Shown here: positions 16,080-24,158 of the stretch, one piece after another
Layout of the letters: each line of letters opens with the position of its first letter
How positions within the stretch are numbered: position 1 is the stretch's first letter
Source: an uncultured Pelagibacteraceae bacterium
Lineage (GTDB): Bacteria > Pseudomonadota > Alphaproteobacteria > Pelagibacterales > Pelagibacteraceae
Reading direction: 5' to 3'
Assembly: GCA_902601705.1 (NCBI GenBank)
Contig: CACKNV010000003.1
Span: 1 to 64,000 of the forward strand
Length of the DNA: 64,000 nt
Made by a program: the position numbers and the translations under genes
Notes under the pieces: generated by a model
Databases searched by the model: none
Told to the model about the DNA's origin: nothing
The model's input: the letters and a program-made list of their open reading frames with translations, nothing else

Positions 16080-18164
16080 ATGAGTATACCAAAACTAAAA
16101 AAAATTAAGAGTGAGAAAAAGTATCACGATCTGACTTTAACTGATGAATATGCTTGGGTTGATCAGCCTAATATCCTTGAAGTGTTGAAAGATGCAAACA
16201 AACTTGATCCGGAAGTTAAAAATTACATAAGTGCTAATAATAAAATTACAGAAGACTATTTTAAAGATGTTAAAGATTTGCAAGACAATTTGTTTCAAGA
16301 GATAAAGTCTAAAATTAAATTAGACGATACCTCTTTAAAGTTCAAAGATAAAAAATATTTTTATTGGGCCAAGACAGAAGCCAAAGGAAATTACGGAAAA
16401 AGAATTAGACAATTAATTGATGGTTCTAAACCAGAGGAAGTTTATTTTGATGGTGACCTTGAAAAGAAAAATTATGGATCTGAATATTTTGGTGTTGGTT
16501 CAGTTAGCACCTCACATTGTGATAATTACATGGCCTATTCTTTAGACTTAAAAGGATCTGAATATTATACAATTTATTTACGAGATTTAAGAACTGGAAA
16601 AAATGAGAATGATATAATTGATAATACTAGCGGAGGAATAACATGGTCTTTGGATAATAGAAGTTTTTTTTATTCAAGGTTAGATAAATTTCACAGACCA
16701 AGGCAAATTTTTAAACATGTTCTAGGCACACCGATAAAAGAAGATAAACTTATATTTGAGGAAAAAGATGAGACCTTTACTTGTGGAATAAGTCTCTCAT
16801 CTGATGAAAAGTTTTTTATAATTTCAACTTCAGATCATATTACAACTGAAGAATATTATTTTTCATCTAATGCTGTAGATATAAAACCAACTTTATTTAA
16901 AAAAAGAAAAAAAGACGTTAGATATTCTCTCGACTCTTGGAAAGGTTATTTTTATGTGCATACAAATGAAGATGCTAGAGATTACAAAATACTGAGATGT
17001 AAAACTGATCAAATTGATAAACTTGAGACTTTTTTACCTGCCAAAAAAGAGACAGTGATCGGAGGTTTAGATTTTCTAGACGATTACATTTTACGAGCGG
17101 AGAAATCTGATGCTATTTCTAAATTATATGTAAGAAACATAAAAACTAATAAAGAAGAAGAAATAAAAATTTCTGACGAAGCGATAGGTGTTCCTGGAGC
17201 TTCTTTGATGCAAAAAGATACGAATACTTCAAAAATTAGAGTAAGTTGGGAAAGTATGGCTACGCCTGGTAAGATTTATGAATACGATATTGTTTCAAAA
17301 GAAAAAAAATTAGTAAAAGAAACTGAAATCCCTTCAGGACATGATCCTAAAAAATATGTTGTTGAAAGAATTAAAGCAAAGTCTCATGACGGACGAATGA
17401 TTCCTATAAGTTTGGTCAGATTAAAAAATGCTAAGCAGGACGGAAAGTCAAAAGTGCTACTTTATGCATACGGCGCCTACAAACATAGCATCTCTCCATC
17501 TTTTAGTGCTTCAAGATTTTGTCTTGTTGATAGAGGAATTACTTTTGCCATAGCGCATGTAAGAGGTGGTGGAGATCTTGGTGATGTTTGGCACGAAGAA
17601 GGAAAAAAGAAATTAAAAAAAAATACTTTTTTAGACTACATCGCTTGTGCAAATCATTTAATTGAACAACGCTATACATATAAAGGTGGACTTTGTTTTT
17701 ATGGTGGAAGTGCTGGTGGACTTACAGGCGGTGCGGTAGCCAACATGGCACCTGATTTATTTTTTTCAATGCTTCTTCTTGTGCCTTTCGTTGATACAAT
17801 GACAACAATGTTGAATGATAAATTACCCTTAACACCAGCTGAATGGGAACTGTGGGGAAATCCTATTAAGAGCAAAGAATATTTTGAATATATTCTTTCT
17901 TACGCGCCCTACAATAATCTTGAAAAAAAGGATTACCCTTCTTTATTAATTACAACATCTTTATTCGATAACCGTGTTCTTTATTCTGAGCCTGTAAAAT
18001 ATATTGCAAAACTTAGAGATGTTAAAACTGATAATAATACTCAATTACTAAAGTGTAAAATGGAAGCTGCTGGTCATGGTGGTATGAGTGGAAGAGATAA
18101 TGCAATCACAGAATTAGCCGAAGAGTATTCTTTTATTTTAAAGTCTGCAAAAATTTTAAACTAA
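16080..18164 (+). CDS. ptrB: Oligopeptidase B (S9 family serine peptidase)
   Basis: A 694-residue peptidase with an N-terminal beta-propeller (about 70-420) and a C-terminal alpha/beta hydrolase domain. The catalytic triad reads as Ser544 in GGSAGG, Asp630 in FDNRVLYSEP and His666 in AAGHGGMSGR. Oligopeptidase B cuts small peptides after Arg or Lys in the cytoplasm. Length and the HVRGGGDLGDVWHEEGK segment are typical. It starts 13 bases from the divergent J-domain gene. Confidence 0.92.
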   Translation: MSIPKLKKIKSEKKYHDLTLTDEYAWVDQPNILEVLKDANKLDPEVKNYISANNKITEDYFKDVKDLQDNLFQEIKSKIKLDDTSLKFKDKKYFYWAKTEAKGNYGKRIRQLIDGSKPEEVYFDGDLEKKNYGSEYFGVGSVSTSHCDNYMAYSLDLKGSEYYTIYLRDLRTGKNENDIIDNTSGGITWSLDNRSFFYSRLDKFHRPRQIFKHVLGTPIKEDKLIFEEKDETFTCGISLSSDEKFFIISTSDHITTEEYYFSSNAVDIKPTLFKKRKKDVRYSLDSWKGYFYVHTNEDARDYKILRCKTDQIDKLETFLPAKKETVIGGLDFLDDYILRAEKSDAISKLYVRNIKTNKEEEIKISDEAIGVPGASLMQKDTNTSKIRVSWESMATPGKIYEYDIVSKEKKLVKETEIPSGHDPKKYVVERIKAKSHDGRMIPISLVRLKNAKQDGKSKVLLYAYGAYKHSISPSFSASRFCLVDRGITFAIAHVRGGGDLGDVWHEEGKKKLKKNTFLDYIACANHLIEQRYTYKGGLCFYGGSAGGLTGGAVANMAPDLFFSMLLLVPFVDTMTTMLNDKLPLTPAEWELWGNPIKSKEYFEYILSYAPYNNLEKKDYPSLLITTSLFDNRVLYSEPVKYIAKLRDVKTDNNTQLLKCKMEAAGHGGMSGRDNAITELAEEYSFILKSAKILN

Positions 18165-18168
18165 AGAT

Positions 18169-18196
18169 CTTGAAAATTTAAAATCAATTCCCATAT
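18169..18196 (+). promoter_or_regulatory. Sigma-32-type heat-shock promoter upstream of hsp20
   Basis: CTTGAAA at 18169-18175 and CCCATAT at 18190-18196 are separated by 14 bases. This closely matches the RpoH consensus (CTTGAAA, 13-15 bases, CCCCATNT). Transcription would begin near 18203, giving a leader of about 50 bases before the hsp20 ATG. It lies just after the ptrB stop. Confidence 0.7.
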
Positions 18197-18202
18197 CTAA
18201 TT

Positions 18203-18254
18203 TATTGGTCGCCAACTGGGGCCAATAATTAACCTTGCTAACAAAGGAGGATAT
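18203..18254 (+). promoter_or_regulatory. ROSE-like RNA thermometer in the hsp20 leader
   Basis: Two hairpins fill the leader. The first pairs TTGGTC (18205-18210) with GGCCAA (18220-18225), continued by CC/GG around loop AACT. The second pairs CCTT-CT (18233-18239, with G18237 bulged) with the Shine-Dalgarno AGGAGG (18245-18250). The TTGCT-to-AGGA pairing with a bulged G is the hallmark of ROSE elements that precede hsp20 genes in proteobacteria. Heating would open the helix and free the ribosome site. Confidence 0.65.
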
Positions 18255-18698
18255 ATGACAAGTAAGGATCTATCGATCTTTAATTCACTTAGACCTTTTA
18301 GCATTGGATTCGATGATATGTTTGATCAATTCGAGTCGATGTTAGGAAATGGCAGTCTTGCAGTACAAAGCAATTATCCGCCATACAACATCCGAAAAGC
18401 AGGTAAAGATAAGTATGCTATAGAAGTAGCAGTTGCTGGCTTTAATAAAGACGATGTTGAAGTTGAATACGAAGATAATCTTTTAACAGTGAAAACAAAA
18501 GAAGTTAAAAGATCAGAAGAAAAAGATGGTAGTGAAGTTATTCATCGAGGAATATCTCAAAGATCTTTTGCTAGATCATTTACAATTGCAGATGATGTAA
18601 AAGTGAATGGTGCTGAATTAAAAGATGGTTTGCTAACTATTTCTTGCGAAAAAATCATACCTGAAATAAAGAAAAAAAGACTTATTGAAATTAAATAA
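18255..18698 (+). CDS. ibpA: Small heat-shock protein Hsp20 (IbpA type)
   Basis: A 147-residue alpha-crystallin-domain chaperone. The N-terminal LRPFSIGFDDMFDQFESML is the class A IbpA type; the crystallin domain spans about 36-130 with AVAGFNKDDVEVEYEDNLLTVK and FARSFTIADDVKVNGAELKDGLLTI. The C-terminal IPE segment anchors oligomers. It holds denatured proteins for refolding by DnaK. The start has a very strong AGGAGG, which is rare here, and sits under a heat-shock promoter and thermometer. Confidence 0.93.
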   Translation: MTSKDLSIFNSLRPFSIGFDDMFDQFESMLGNGSLAVQSNYPPYNIRKAGKDKYAIEVAVAGFNKDDVEVEYEDNLLTVKTKEVKRSEEKDGSEVIHRGISQRSFARSFTIADDVKVNGAELKDGLLTISCEKIIPEIKKKRLIEIK

Positions 18699-18705
18699 GT
18701 TTACC

Positions 18706-18735
18706 TTACTTGCGGAGTTTATACTCCGCAGGTAA
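18706..18735. terminator. Bidirectional intrinsic terminator between hsp20 and a lipoprotein gene
   Basis: A 13-base-pair stem (TTACTTGCGGAGT / ACTCCGCAGGTAA, with one T-G pair) and a 4-base loop lies between the converging stops at 18698 and 18738. A- and T-rich flanks on both sides suit termination in either direction. Confidence 0.8.
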
Positions 18736-18737
18736 TT

Positions 18738-19043
18738 TTAAAAACAGTTTTTACTGCTAAAACCAACTACAATATTTTTAGGATTTACCTCAAATTTTCG
18801 TTCACACTTAATTTTATATTTTTCAGTAAAGTAAACGTAATTTCTATTTCTGGTTTTTAAAAATTCCACTTTGTCAGGTTGTCCATAAAAACTTTTTAAA
18901 TCCTCCTCGGATTTATTTAACCATTTGCTTAGTTCTTTTTTTTCTAATTCTGTAGTTTGGTCAATTTTTTGCGATACTGTCTGACATCCAGCTAATAGAA
19001 TAAATAAAATTGTGCATAAAATTGTAACGAAAGAATTTTTCAT
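18738..19043 (-). CDS. Small lipoprotein of unknown function
   Basis: A 101-residue protein with a lipoprotein signal peptide ending in ILLAGC (Cys19), a good lipobox. The mature part begins QTVSQKIDQTTELEKKEL and contains WLNKSEEDLKSFYGQPDKVEF, which resembles short outer-membrane lipoproteins of the SmpA/OmlA or BamE style only loosely. Two further cysteines lie near the C-terminus and may pair. Function unknown. The gene converges on hsp20 and diverges from the purine permease. Confidence 0.62.
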   Translation of the reverse strand: MKNSFVTILCTILFILLAGCQTVSQKIDQTTELEKKELSKWLNKSEEDLKSFYGQPDKVEFLKTRNRNYVYFTEKYKIKCERKFEVNPKNIVVGFSSKNCF

Positions 19044-19055
19044 TTTATCCCTATG

Positions 19056-19074
19056 TTATAACGAAAAGTTATAA
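19056..19074. repeat. Short inverted repeat between divergent genes
   Basis: TTATAAC at 19056-19062 and GTTATAA at 19068-19074 are perfect inverted copies with a 5-base spacer. They lie 13 bases upstream of the lipoprotein start and about 100 bases upstream of the permease. It could be an operator for a dimeric repressor, but AT-rich chance repeats are common here. Confidence 0.35.
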
Positions 19075-19176
19075 ACAGATATATTTACTATTAGTTGAAT
19101 CGCAGCAGCTATGACTGATTTAACTAAGATTTTATTGTGCTTATAGAGTAATAAACTTGTAACGGAGGTTTATTTT

Positions 19177-20487
19177 ATGATGAACAAATATTTTGAGTAT
19201 AGAAAACACAAAACAAATTTTAGAACAGAAGTAATTGCTGGCGTAACAACTTTCCTTACAATGGCATATATTATGTTCTTGAATCCTTTTATTCTCTCTG
19301 GTGAGTTTGCTGGAACAGAAAAAGGTTTTTTTGATTTTGGAGCAGTATTCACTGCAACAATTTTAGCAACCGCTGTAGCTTGTTTTATCATGGCATTCCA
19401 TGGAAAAACTTGGCCGGTAGGATTAGCACCAGGTATGGGTATCAACGCATTTGTTGCTTACGGCGTTGTTGCTGGACAAGGTTACACGCCCCAAGCCGCA
19501 TTAGGTGCTGTTCTTGTTGCTGGTGTAATCTTCTTAGCAATATCATTAACGCCAATTAGAGCTTGGTTAATTAACTCGATTCCAAAGAGTTTAAAACTTG
19601 GAATAGGTGCTGGTATCGGATTATTCTTAGCAATTATCGGTCTGGAGATTATGGGAGTAGTTGGTGATCACCCTGTAACATTAGTTACATTAGGTGATAT
19701 TAAAAATCCTTTAGTGCTTCTAGCATGTGCAACTTTTGTATTCATGATTGTTCTTGAGAAAATGAAAGTTAAAGGAAACATTATAATAGGTATTTTACTC
19801 TTTAGTATAATTGCATGGGCAACTGGCTTAGCTAAATTTAATGGGGTAGTAGGATCAATCCCTCCAATGACTTACTTATTTGAGTTTGATCTTAGAGCTG
19901 CATTCACTGCCGGTATGGCTTCAATCGTTTTCACTTTATTATTTATTGACTTTTTTGATACAGCAGGAACATTAACTTCGGTGGCTAATGTTGCAGGAAA
20001 AGTTGATAGAAAAGGTAAAGTACAAGACATAGATAAAGCAATGTTATCAGATAGTGTTGGTACAGTTGCAGGAGCTATGATGGGTACAACGACTGTAACA
20101 AGTTATGTAGAATCTGGTTCTGGTGTGAAAGCTGGTGGAAGAACAGGAATGACTTCTTTAGTCATTGGTGTTTTATTCTTGGCTTGTTTATTCTTTGCAC
20201 CCTTAGCAACAAGCTTGCCAAAAGAAATAGATGGAGCAGCTTTACTTTATGTTGCAATTTTATTTGTAAGAAATATTACCGATATAGATTGGAACGATAT
20301 AGCTGAGTCTGGTCCAGCTGTACTTGCTATGATAGTTATGCCGCTTACTTACAGTATTAGTAACGGTATCGCTTTAGCATTCATTGCTTACGCATTAATA
20401 AGAATTTTTACTGGTAAATTTGGTAAGACTTCGCCTGCAATTTGGGTAATTGCAGCAGCTAGTGTCTTAAGCTTTTACGTAGGTTAA
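19177..20487 (+). CDS. NCS2-family purine permease (AzgA type)
   Basis: A 436-residue membrane protein with about twelve or more helices. The N-terminal RTEVIAGVTTFLTMAYIMFLNPFIL, GLAPGMGINAFVAYGVV and FDTAGTLTSVANVAG segments are diagnostic of the adenine/guanine/hypoxanthine permeases of the AzgA group. It would import purine bases by proton symport. A GGAGG eight bases before the ATG supports the start. The purine phosphoribosyltransferase gene converges on it, which suggests linked salvage. Confidence 0.9.
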   Translation: MMNKYFEYRKHKTNFRTEVIAGVTTFLTMAYIMFLNPFILSGEFAGTEKGFFDFGAVFTATILATAVACFIMAFHGKTWPVGLAPGMGINAFVAYGVVAGQGYTPQAALGAVLVAGVIFLAISLTPIRAWLINSIPKSLKLGIGAGIGLFLAIIGLEIMGVVGDHPVTLVTLGDIKNPLVLLACATFVFMIVLEKMKVKGNIIIGILLFSIIAWATGLAKFNGVVGSIPPMTYLFEFDLRAAFTAGMASIVFTLLFIDFFDTAGTLTSVANVAGKVDRKGKVQDIDKAMLSDSVGTVAGAMMGTTTVTSYVESGSGVKAGGRTGMTSLVIGVLFLACLFFAPLATSLPKEIDGAALLYVAILFVRNITDIDWNDIAESGPAVLAMIVMPLTYSISNGIALAFIAYALIRIFTGKFGKTSPAIWVIAAASVLSFYVG

Positions 20488-20494
20488 TAATTTT

Positions 20495-20516
20495 AGGGCC
20501 GGTTAAGGCTGGCCCT
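20495..20516. terminator. Intrinsic terminator between permease and phosphoribosyltransferase genes
   Basis: AGGGCCGG at 20495-20502 pairs with CTGGCCCT at 20509-20516 (one G-T pair) around a 6-base loop. It sits between two converging genes, and AT-rich flanks on both sides allow use in both directions. Confidence 0.7.
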
Positions 20517-21044
20517 TTAACTTCCTTGATGTTTTTTAATTAAATCTTCTACTCTTACTTCCTCATAATGTTCAAAAGGTTGAACAATCCAGGGATTGCT
20601 ATTTAGTTTCTGAGCACAATAATCAGGTTCAAAAGTAGAGTCTCTCTTTTTCCAAAGGACAGCTGTTTTTATTGATTTAATGTTTTCTTTTAAGGGTGGA
20701 TACTTTTTGAGCCAATCAATACTTTTATTTAATGTTACTCCTGTATCAGAAAGGTCATCGCACAAAAGAATATTTCCCCTCATTTCTTGTACTGTTGAGC
20801 TCATTTCTCTTGAGAAAACTAGCTCGCCTTGTTGGTCTTCGATTCCTCCTCCAGAATAAGATTCCACAGCCAAGTAAGCACATTTAAGTTTAAACACCCT
20901 GCTTAATACATCTATAATAGGAGCTCCGCCCCTCATAATACCAATTAACATATCAGGCTTATATCCGCTTTGATGAATTTGTATTGCTAGTTTTTCTACG
21001 ATTAGATTATACTCTTTCCAATCAATAATAAGTTTATCTGCCAT
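20517..21044 (-). CDS. Purine phosphoribosyltransferase
   Basis: A 175-residue type I phosphoribosyltransferase. The PRPP-binding motif is ILLCDDLSDTGVTL, and the GIMRGGAPIIDVLSRVF loop contacts pyrophosphate. It resembles the xanthine/hypoxanthine-type enzymes that convert a free purine base and PRPP to a nucleotide. Base preference is not predictable from sequence. The converging NCS2 permease would supply the substrate. Confidence 0.8.
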   Translation of the reverse strand: MADKLIIDWKEYNLIVEKLAIQIHQSGYKPDMLIGIMRGGAPIIDVLSRVFKLKCAYLAVESYSGGGIEDQQGELVFSREMSSTVQEMRGNILLCDDLSDTGVTLNKSIDWLKKYPPLKENIKSIKTAVLWKKRDSTFEPDYCAQKLNSNPWIVQPFEHYEEVRVEDLIKKHQGS

Positions 21045-21077
21045 GAAAAAAATTAGTTTATTTTAAAGGAGTTGTAA

Positions 21078-21365
21078 ATGAAAGGTTATGTAGTTTGTGT
21101 TTATAAAAGTATAGATAATGAGGAAAAGTTAAATGAATACGCTGTCAAAGCTAAAGCAGCAGTTGAAAAATATAAGGGAAAATTTTTAATTAGAGGCGGA
21201 AGATCTTCATCTAACGAGGGCGATAAATCTCCAAGAACAGTTGTAATTGAGTTTCCATCCTATGATGAAGCTAATAACTTTTACAATTCAAAAGAGTATC
21301 AAGATGCACATTCTATTCTTGAAGGCTACGCAGAACGTCAGCATCAAACGATTGAAGGCGCTTAA
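21078..21365 (+). CDS. DUF1330-family small protein
   Basis: A 95-residue protein of the DUF1330 ferredoxin-like fold family. The segments GYVVCVYKSIDNEEKLNEYA, KFLIRGGR and VVIEFPSYDEANNFYNSKEY (within the limit of the family consensus) are recognisable. These proteins resemble dimeric alpha-beta barrel oxygenase or stress-protein folds, but no activity is established. It starts 33 bases from the divergent phosphoribosyltransferase gene, with AAAGGAG as a good ribosome site. Its end overlaps the next gene by 4 bases. Confidence 0.8.
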   Translation: MKGYVVCVYKSIDNEEKLNEYAVKAKAAVEKYKGKFLIRGGRSSSNEGDKSPRTVVIEFPSYDEANNFYNSKEYQDAHSILEGYAERQHQTIEGA

Positions 21366-21985
21366 TATTGGATTGGTTCATCGTCAATACTGCGCCAGAG
21401 ATACCACGTAGCAACTGAACAATAAGGTGTAAATTTTTTATAAAGTTTATTTAAAAAACTTTTTGGAGGAAAGTATTTTTTCTTATAATTATTTGATATT
21501 GCTCTTAATAGGCCAATATCTTGTAAAGGCCAAATATTAGATCGATTGTAAGTGAATAGTAAAATCATTTCTGCGCTCCATCTACCTATTTGTCTCAAAG
21601 ATGATAAGTATTGAATGGCTTCCTCGTCATTCATATTTTTGATTAATTTTGGATCAAATTCTTTCTTTACAAATTTAATTGACAATTCTTTTATTCCTAA
21701 AGCTTTTTGTCTACTTAGACCACAGGATTTAAGTTGAGATATTGATAATTTCGAAACTTTCAAGGGATTAATTCTTTTAGTTTTTTTTTGAAATTTTTTA
21801 AATACTGAGTTAGCAGCTGATACACTTATCTGCTGACCGACTATACTTTTACATAAAGAGTAAAAAATATCTTTTCTAGTAGTCAAAAATTTATCATTGT
21901 ATTTAATGATAAGTCTTTTTAAAACTTTATCTCTTTTAGATAAAGTTTTAACTGCTTTTGACCAATAACTTGGATATTTACTCAC
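21362..21985 (-). CDS. alkA: DNA-3-methyladenine glycosylase II (AlkA/HhH-GPD)
   Basis: A 207-residue base-excision glycosylase of the helix-hairpin-helix GPD superfamily. It has IVGQQISVSAANSVF, the HhH segment YLSSLRQIGRWSAEMIL and the catalytic Asp in WPLQDIGLLRA. It would remove alkylated purines from DNA. I prefer the GTG at 21985, which overlaps the stop of the upstream transporter gene as GTGA. A longer frame from 22102 would run 120 bases inside that transporter and adds a Cys-rich unconserved stretch. Confidence 0.85.
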   Translation of the reverse strand: MSKYPSYWSKAVKTLSKRDKVLKRLIIKYNDKFLTTRKDIFYSLCKSIVGQQISVSAANSVFKKFQKKTKRINPLKVSKLSISQLKSCGLSRQKALGIKELSIKFVKKEFDPKLIKNMNDEEAIQYLSSLRQIGRWSAEMILLFTYNRSNIWPLQDIGLLRAISNNYKKKYFPPKSFLNKLYKKFTPYCSVATWYLWRSIDDEPIQY

Positions 21986-22860
21986 GGTCTCGGACTTACA
22001 ACTTGTTTTTTGAGTTGTGACTCTCTCATAAAAATAATTGCAGAACTTACAATAATTAAACCAGCTCCCAAAAGAGTCAGTATTTTTGGTATTTCGCCCC
22101 AAATGAAATATCCTAATAATATTGCAAATACTAAATTTAAATATTTTGTCGGTGTAACTAATGATGCCTCAGCTATTCTTAATGATACTGTAAGCAAAAT
22201 ATTTGCTACTGAACCGATTATGCCAGTGAAAATTAAAAGAAACAGATCAAATTTTGATGGCATAATCCAGCCAAAAGGAAGTGTTGCTAAACCAACTACC
22301 ATGCTTAGTAAAGAAAAGTATAAGGCAATTCTATAATTAGGCTCTGTAGATGATAAGCTTCTAATGCTTAGAGCTACGCAGGCAAAGAAAATACAAAAAA
22401 TTATTGGAAATAAGTAATAAATATTTAATTCTTCATAAGCTGGTTTTATAATCATTAACATTCCAACAAAACCAATCAAAACTGCAGACCATCTTCTAAT
22501 ACCCACTTTTTCAGATAAAAAAAATATTGAACCTAACGTAACGAAAATTGGCCCTCCAAAAGTCAAACTTACAACATCTGCTAAAGGTATCTCTCTCAAA
22601 GCAATAAAAAGTGCAACAATTGCTAGAGTGCCTGTTACAGCTCTGAAAGCATGTAATTTAGGTCTTGCAGTTTTATAAAAAGTTTTAAATTCACTCCTAG
22701 GTACAAGCATTAAAATTGGTATCAAACCAAAAAAAAATCTTGCAAATAACACTTCACCTACAGGAAACTGGTCTAGCCATTTAACGCAAGCATCCATCAT
22801 GGCAAAACATGCCACAGATGCAACCCCGTACAATACGCCTAATTGATTTCGTGTTAACAA
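21982..22860 (-). CDS. EamA/DMT-family transporter
   Basis: A 292-residue inner-membrane protein with ten predicted helices in two EamA repeats. LYGVASVACFAMMDACVKWL starts the first and an equivalent region near residues 150-180 starts the second. The family exports or imports small metabolites; SAR11-type genomes carry many such genes. The start is TTG at 22860, with GAGGA seven bases upstream. The stop overlaps alkA by 4 bases, so the two are coupled. Confidence 0.85.
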   Translation of the reverse strand: MLTRNQLGVLYGVASVACFAMMDACVKWLDQFPVGEVLFARFFFGLIPILMLVPRSEFKTFYKTARPKLHAFRAVTGTLAIVALFIALREIPLADVVSLTFGGPIFVTLGSIFFLSEKVGIRRWSAVLIGFVGMLMIIKPAYEELNIYYLFPIIFCIFFACVALSIRSLSSTEPNYRIALYFSLLSMVVGLATLPFGWIMPSKFDLFLLIFTGIIGSVANILLTVSLRIAEASLVTPTKYLNLVFAILLGYFIWGEIPKILTLLGAGLIIVSSAIIFMRESQLKKQVVSPRP

Positions 22861-22893
22861 TTTAATATCCTCACAACTCTATATAATTACTTT

Positions 22894-23343
22894 ATGAAGA
22901 AATGTACACTTGCTCTTGGTTGTTTTTGGAAACCTGAGGAAAACTTCAAAAACAAGCAAGGTATAATTGAAACAGAGGTCGGCTATGCTGGTGGATTATC
23001 CGATAAAGTTACATATGAGGAAGTGTGTAAAGGAGATACTGGTCATGCAGAAGTTGTTAGATTGACTTTTGATGAAAAAATAATTTCGTTTAAAAAAATT
23101 TTAGATTTATTTTTTAAAATGCACGACCCAACTCAAAAAGATATGCAATATCCAGATGTTGGCACTCAATATCGAAGTGAAATATTTTATGAAGATGATA
23201 GTCAAAAAGCTGAAGCTAAAGAAATTTTAGAAATATTTAACAAGGAGCTAAATGGGAAAATTCAAACTAATATTTCAGAAATTAAAAATTATTGTAAAGC
23301 TGAAGAATATCATCAAAAATATATTGAAAAAAACAGGCGATGA
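22894..23343 (+). CDS. msrA: Peptide-methionine (S)-S-oxide reductase
   Basis: A 149-residue MsrA that repairs oxidised methionine. The catalytic cysteine is Cys10 in LALGCFWKPEENF, and EVGYAGG, GDTGHAEVV and DPTQKDMQYPDVGTQYRS are family landmarks. It is shorter at both ends than E. coli MsrA, like other compact bacterial MsrA. A second Cys near 137 (YCKAEEYHQKY) may resolve the sulfenic acid. Its stop overlaps the sulfurtransferase start. Confidence 0.93.
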   Translation: MKKCTLALGCFWKPEENFKNKQGIIETEVGYAGGLSDKVTYEEVCKGDTGHAEVVRLTFDEKIISFKKILDLFFKMHDPTQKDMQYPDVGTQYRSEIFYEDDSQKAEAKEILEIFNKELNGKIQTNISEIKNYCKAEEYHQKYIEKNRR

Positions 23344-24152
23344 ATCAATTAGTAACTACAGACTGGTTAGATAAGAACATAGCAAATGTCAAAATTCTCG
23401 ATGCTAGTTGGCATCTTCCAAATGCTAATAGAAATTCGTTTGAAGAATACAAAACAGAACATATCGTTAACTCTATATTCTTTGATATTGATAAAAATTC
23501 AAACCAAAAAACTAATCTTCCACATATGCTTCCGTCTAAGGAAGATTGGGAGATGATTGTATCTGGTTTAGGAATATCTAATACAGATCACATAATTGTC
23601 TATGACAACTCAGATGTTTTTAGCTCTTGTAGGGTTTGGTACACTTTTTTGTATTTTGGTCATGACCCAAAACTTATCTCAGTTTTAGACGGAGGTCTTA
23701 AAAAATGGATAAATGAAAAACGTCCAACTACTAAAGAAATAGTTAACTTTGATAGATCTAAATATATTGCAGTTGAAAATACGTCTCTTGTAATAAATAA
23801 AGATGAAGTAAATAAAAATATTACTAATAATAAATTTCAATTACTAGACGCCAGAGGAGAACAAAGATTTTTAGGCTTGCAGCCTGAACCTCGAAAAGAA
23901 CTTAAAAGCGGAAACATAAAAGGATCAATTAACCTGCCTTTCCAAAAACTTTTAAGAGAAGATAGAACTTTAAAAAAAAAAGAGGACTTAATTGAGATTT
24001 TCAAATCAAAAAAAGTATCAATTGAAAAAGAAATGGCTTTTACATGTGGTTCTGGAGTTACAGCATGTATTTTAGGTCTAGCTAATTCTATTATAAGTGG
24101 TAAAAAACCTATTATCTATGACGGTTCATGGGCAGAATACGGATTAGATTAA
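23340..24152 (+). CDS. sseA: Thiosulfate/3-mercaptopyruvate sulfurtransferase
   Basis: A 270-residue protein with two rhodanese domains. The second holds the active-site loop CGSGVTA with Cys236, the sequence typical of 3-mercaptopyruvate sulfurtransferases rather than thiosulfate rhodaneses (CRKG). It would move sulfur to thiol or cyanide acceptors in the cytoplasm. It overlaps msrA by 4 bases (ATGA) and is followed by the RND genes, so all may share a transcript. Confidence 0.88.
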   Translation: MNQLVTTDWLDKNIANVKILDASWHLPNANRNSFEEYKTEHIVNSIFFDIDKNSNQKTNLPHMLPSKEDWEMIVSGLGISNTDHIIVYDNSDVFSSCRVWYTFLYFGHDPKLISVLDGGLKKWINEKRPTTKEIVNFDRSKYIAVENTSLVINKDEVNKNITNNKFQLLDARGEQRFLGLQPEPRKELKSGNIKGSINLPFQKLLREDRTLKKKEDLIEIFKSKKVSIEKEMAFTCGSGVTACILGLANSIISGKKPIIYDGSWAEYGLD

Positions 24153-24158
24153 AAAAAT

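Noticed and set aside
19044-19176. Purine riboswitch ahead of the NCS2 permease
   Set aside because: The conserved loop sequences of the purine aptamer are not visible, and only a small inverted repeat is present.
21986-22102. Upstream extension of the alkA-type gene to 22102
   Set aside because: It would run 120 bases inside the transporter gene and encodes a stretch unlike the glycosylase family; the GTG overlapping the transporter stop fits better.
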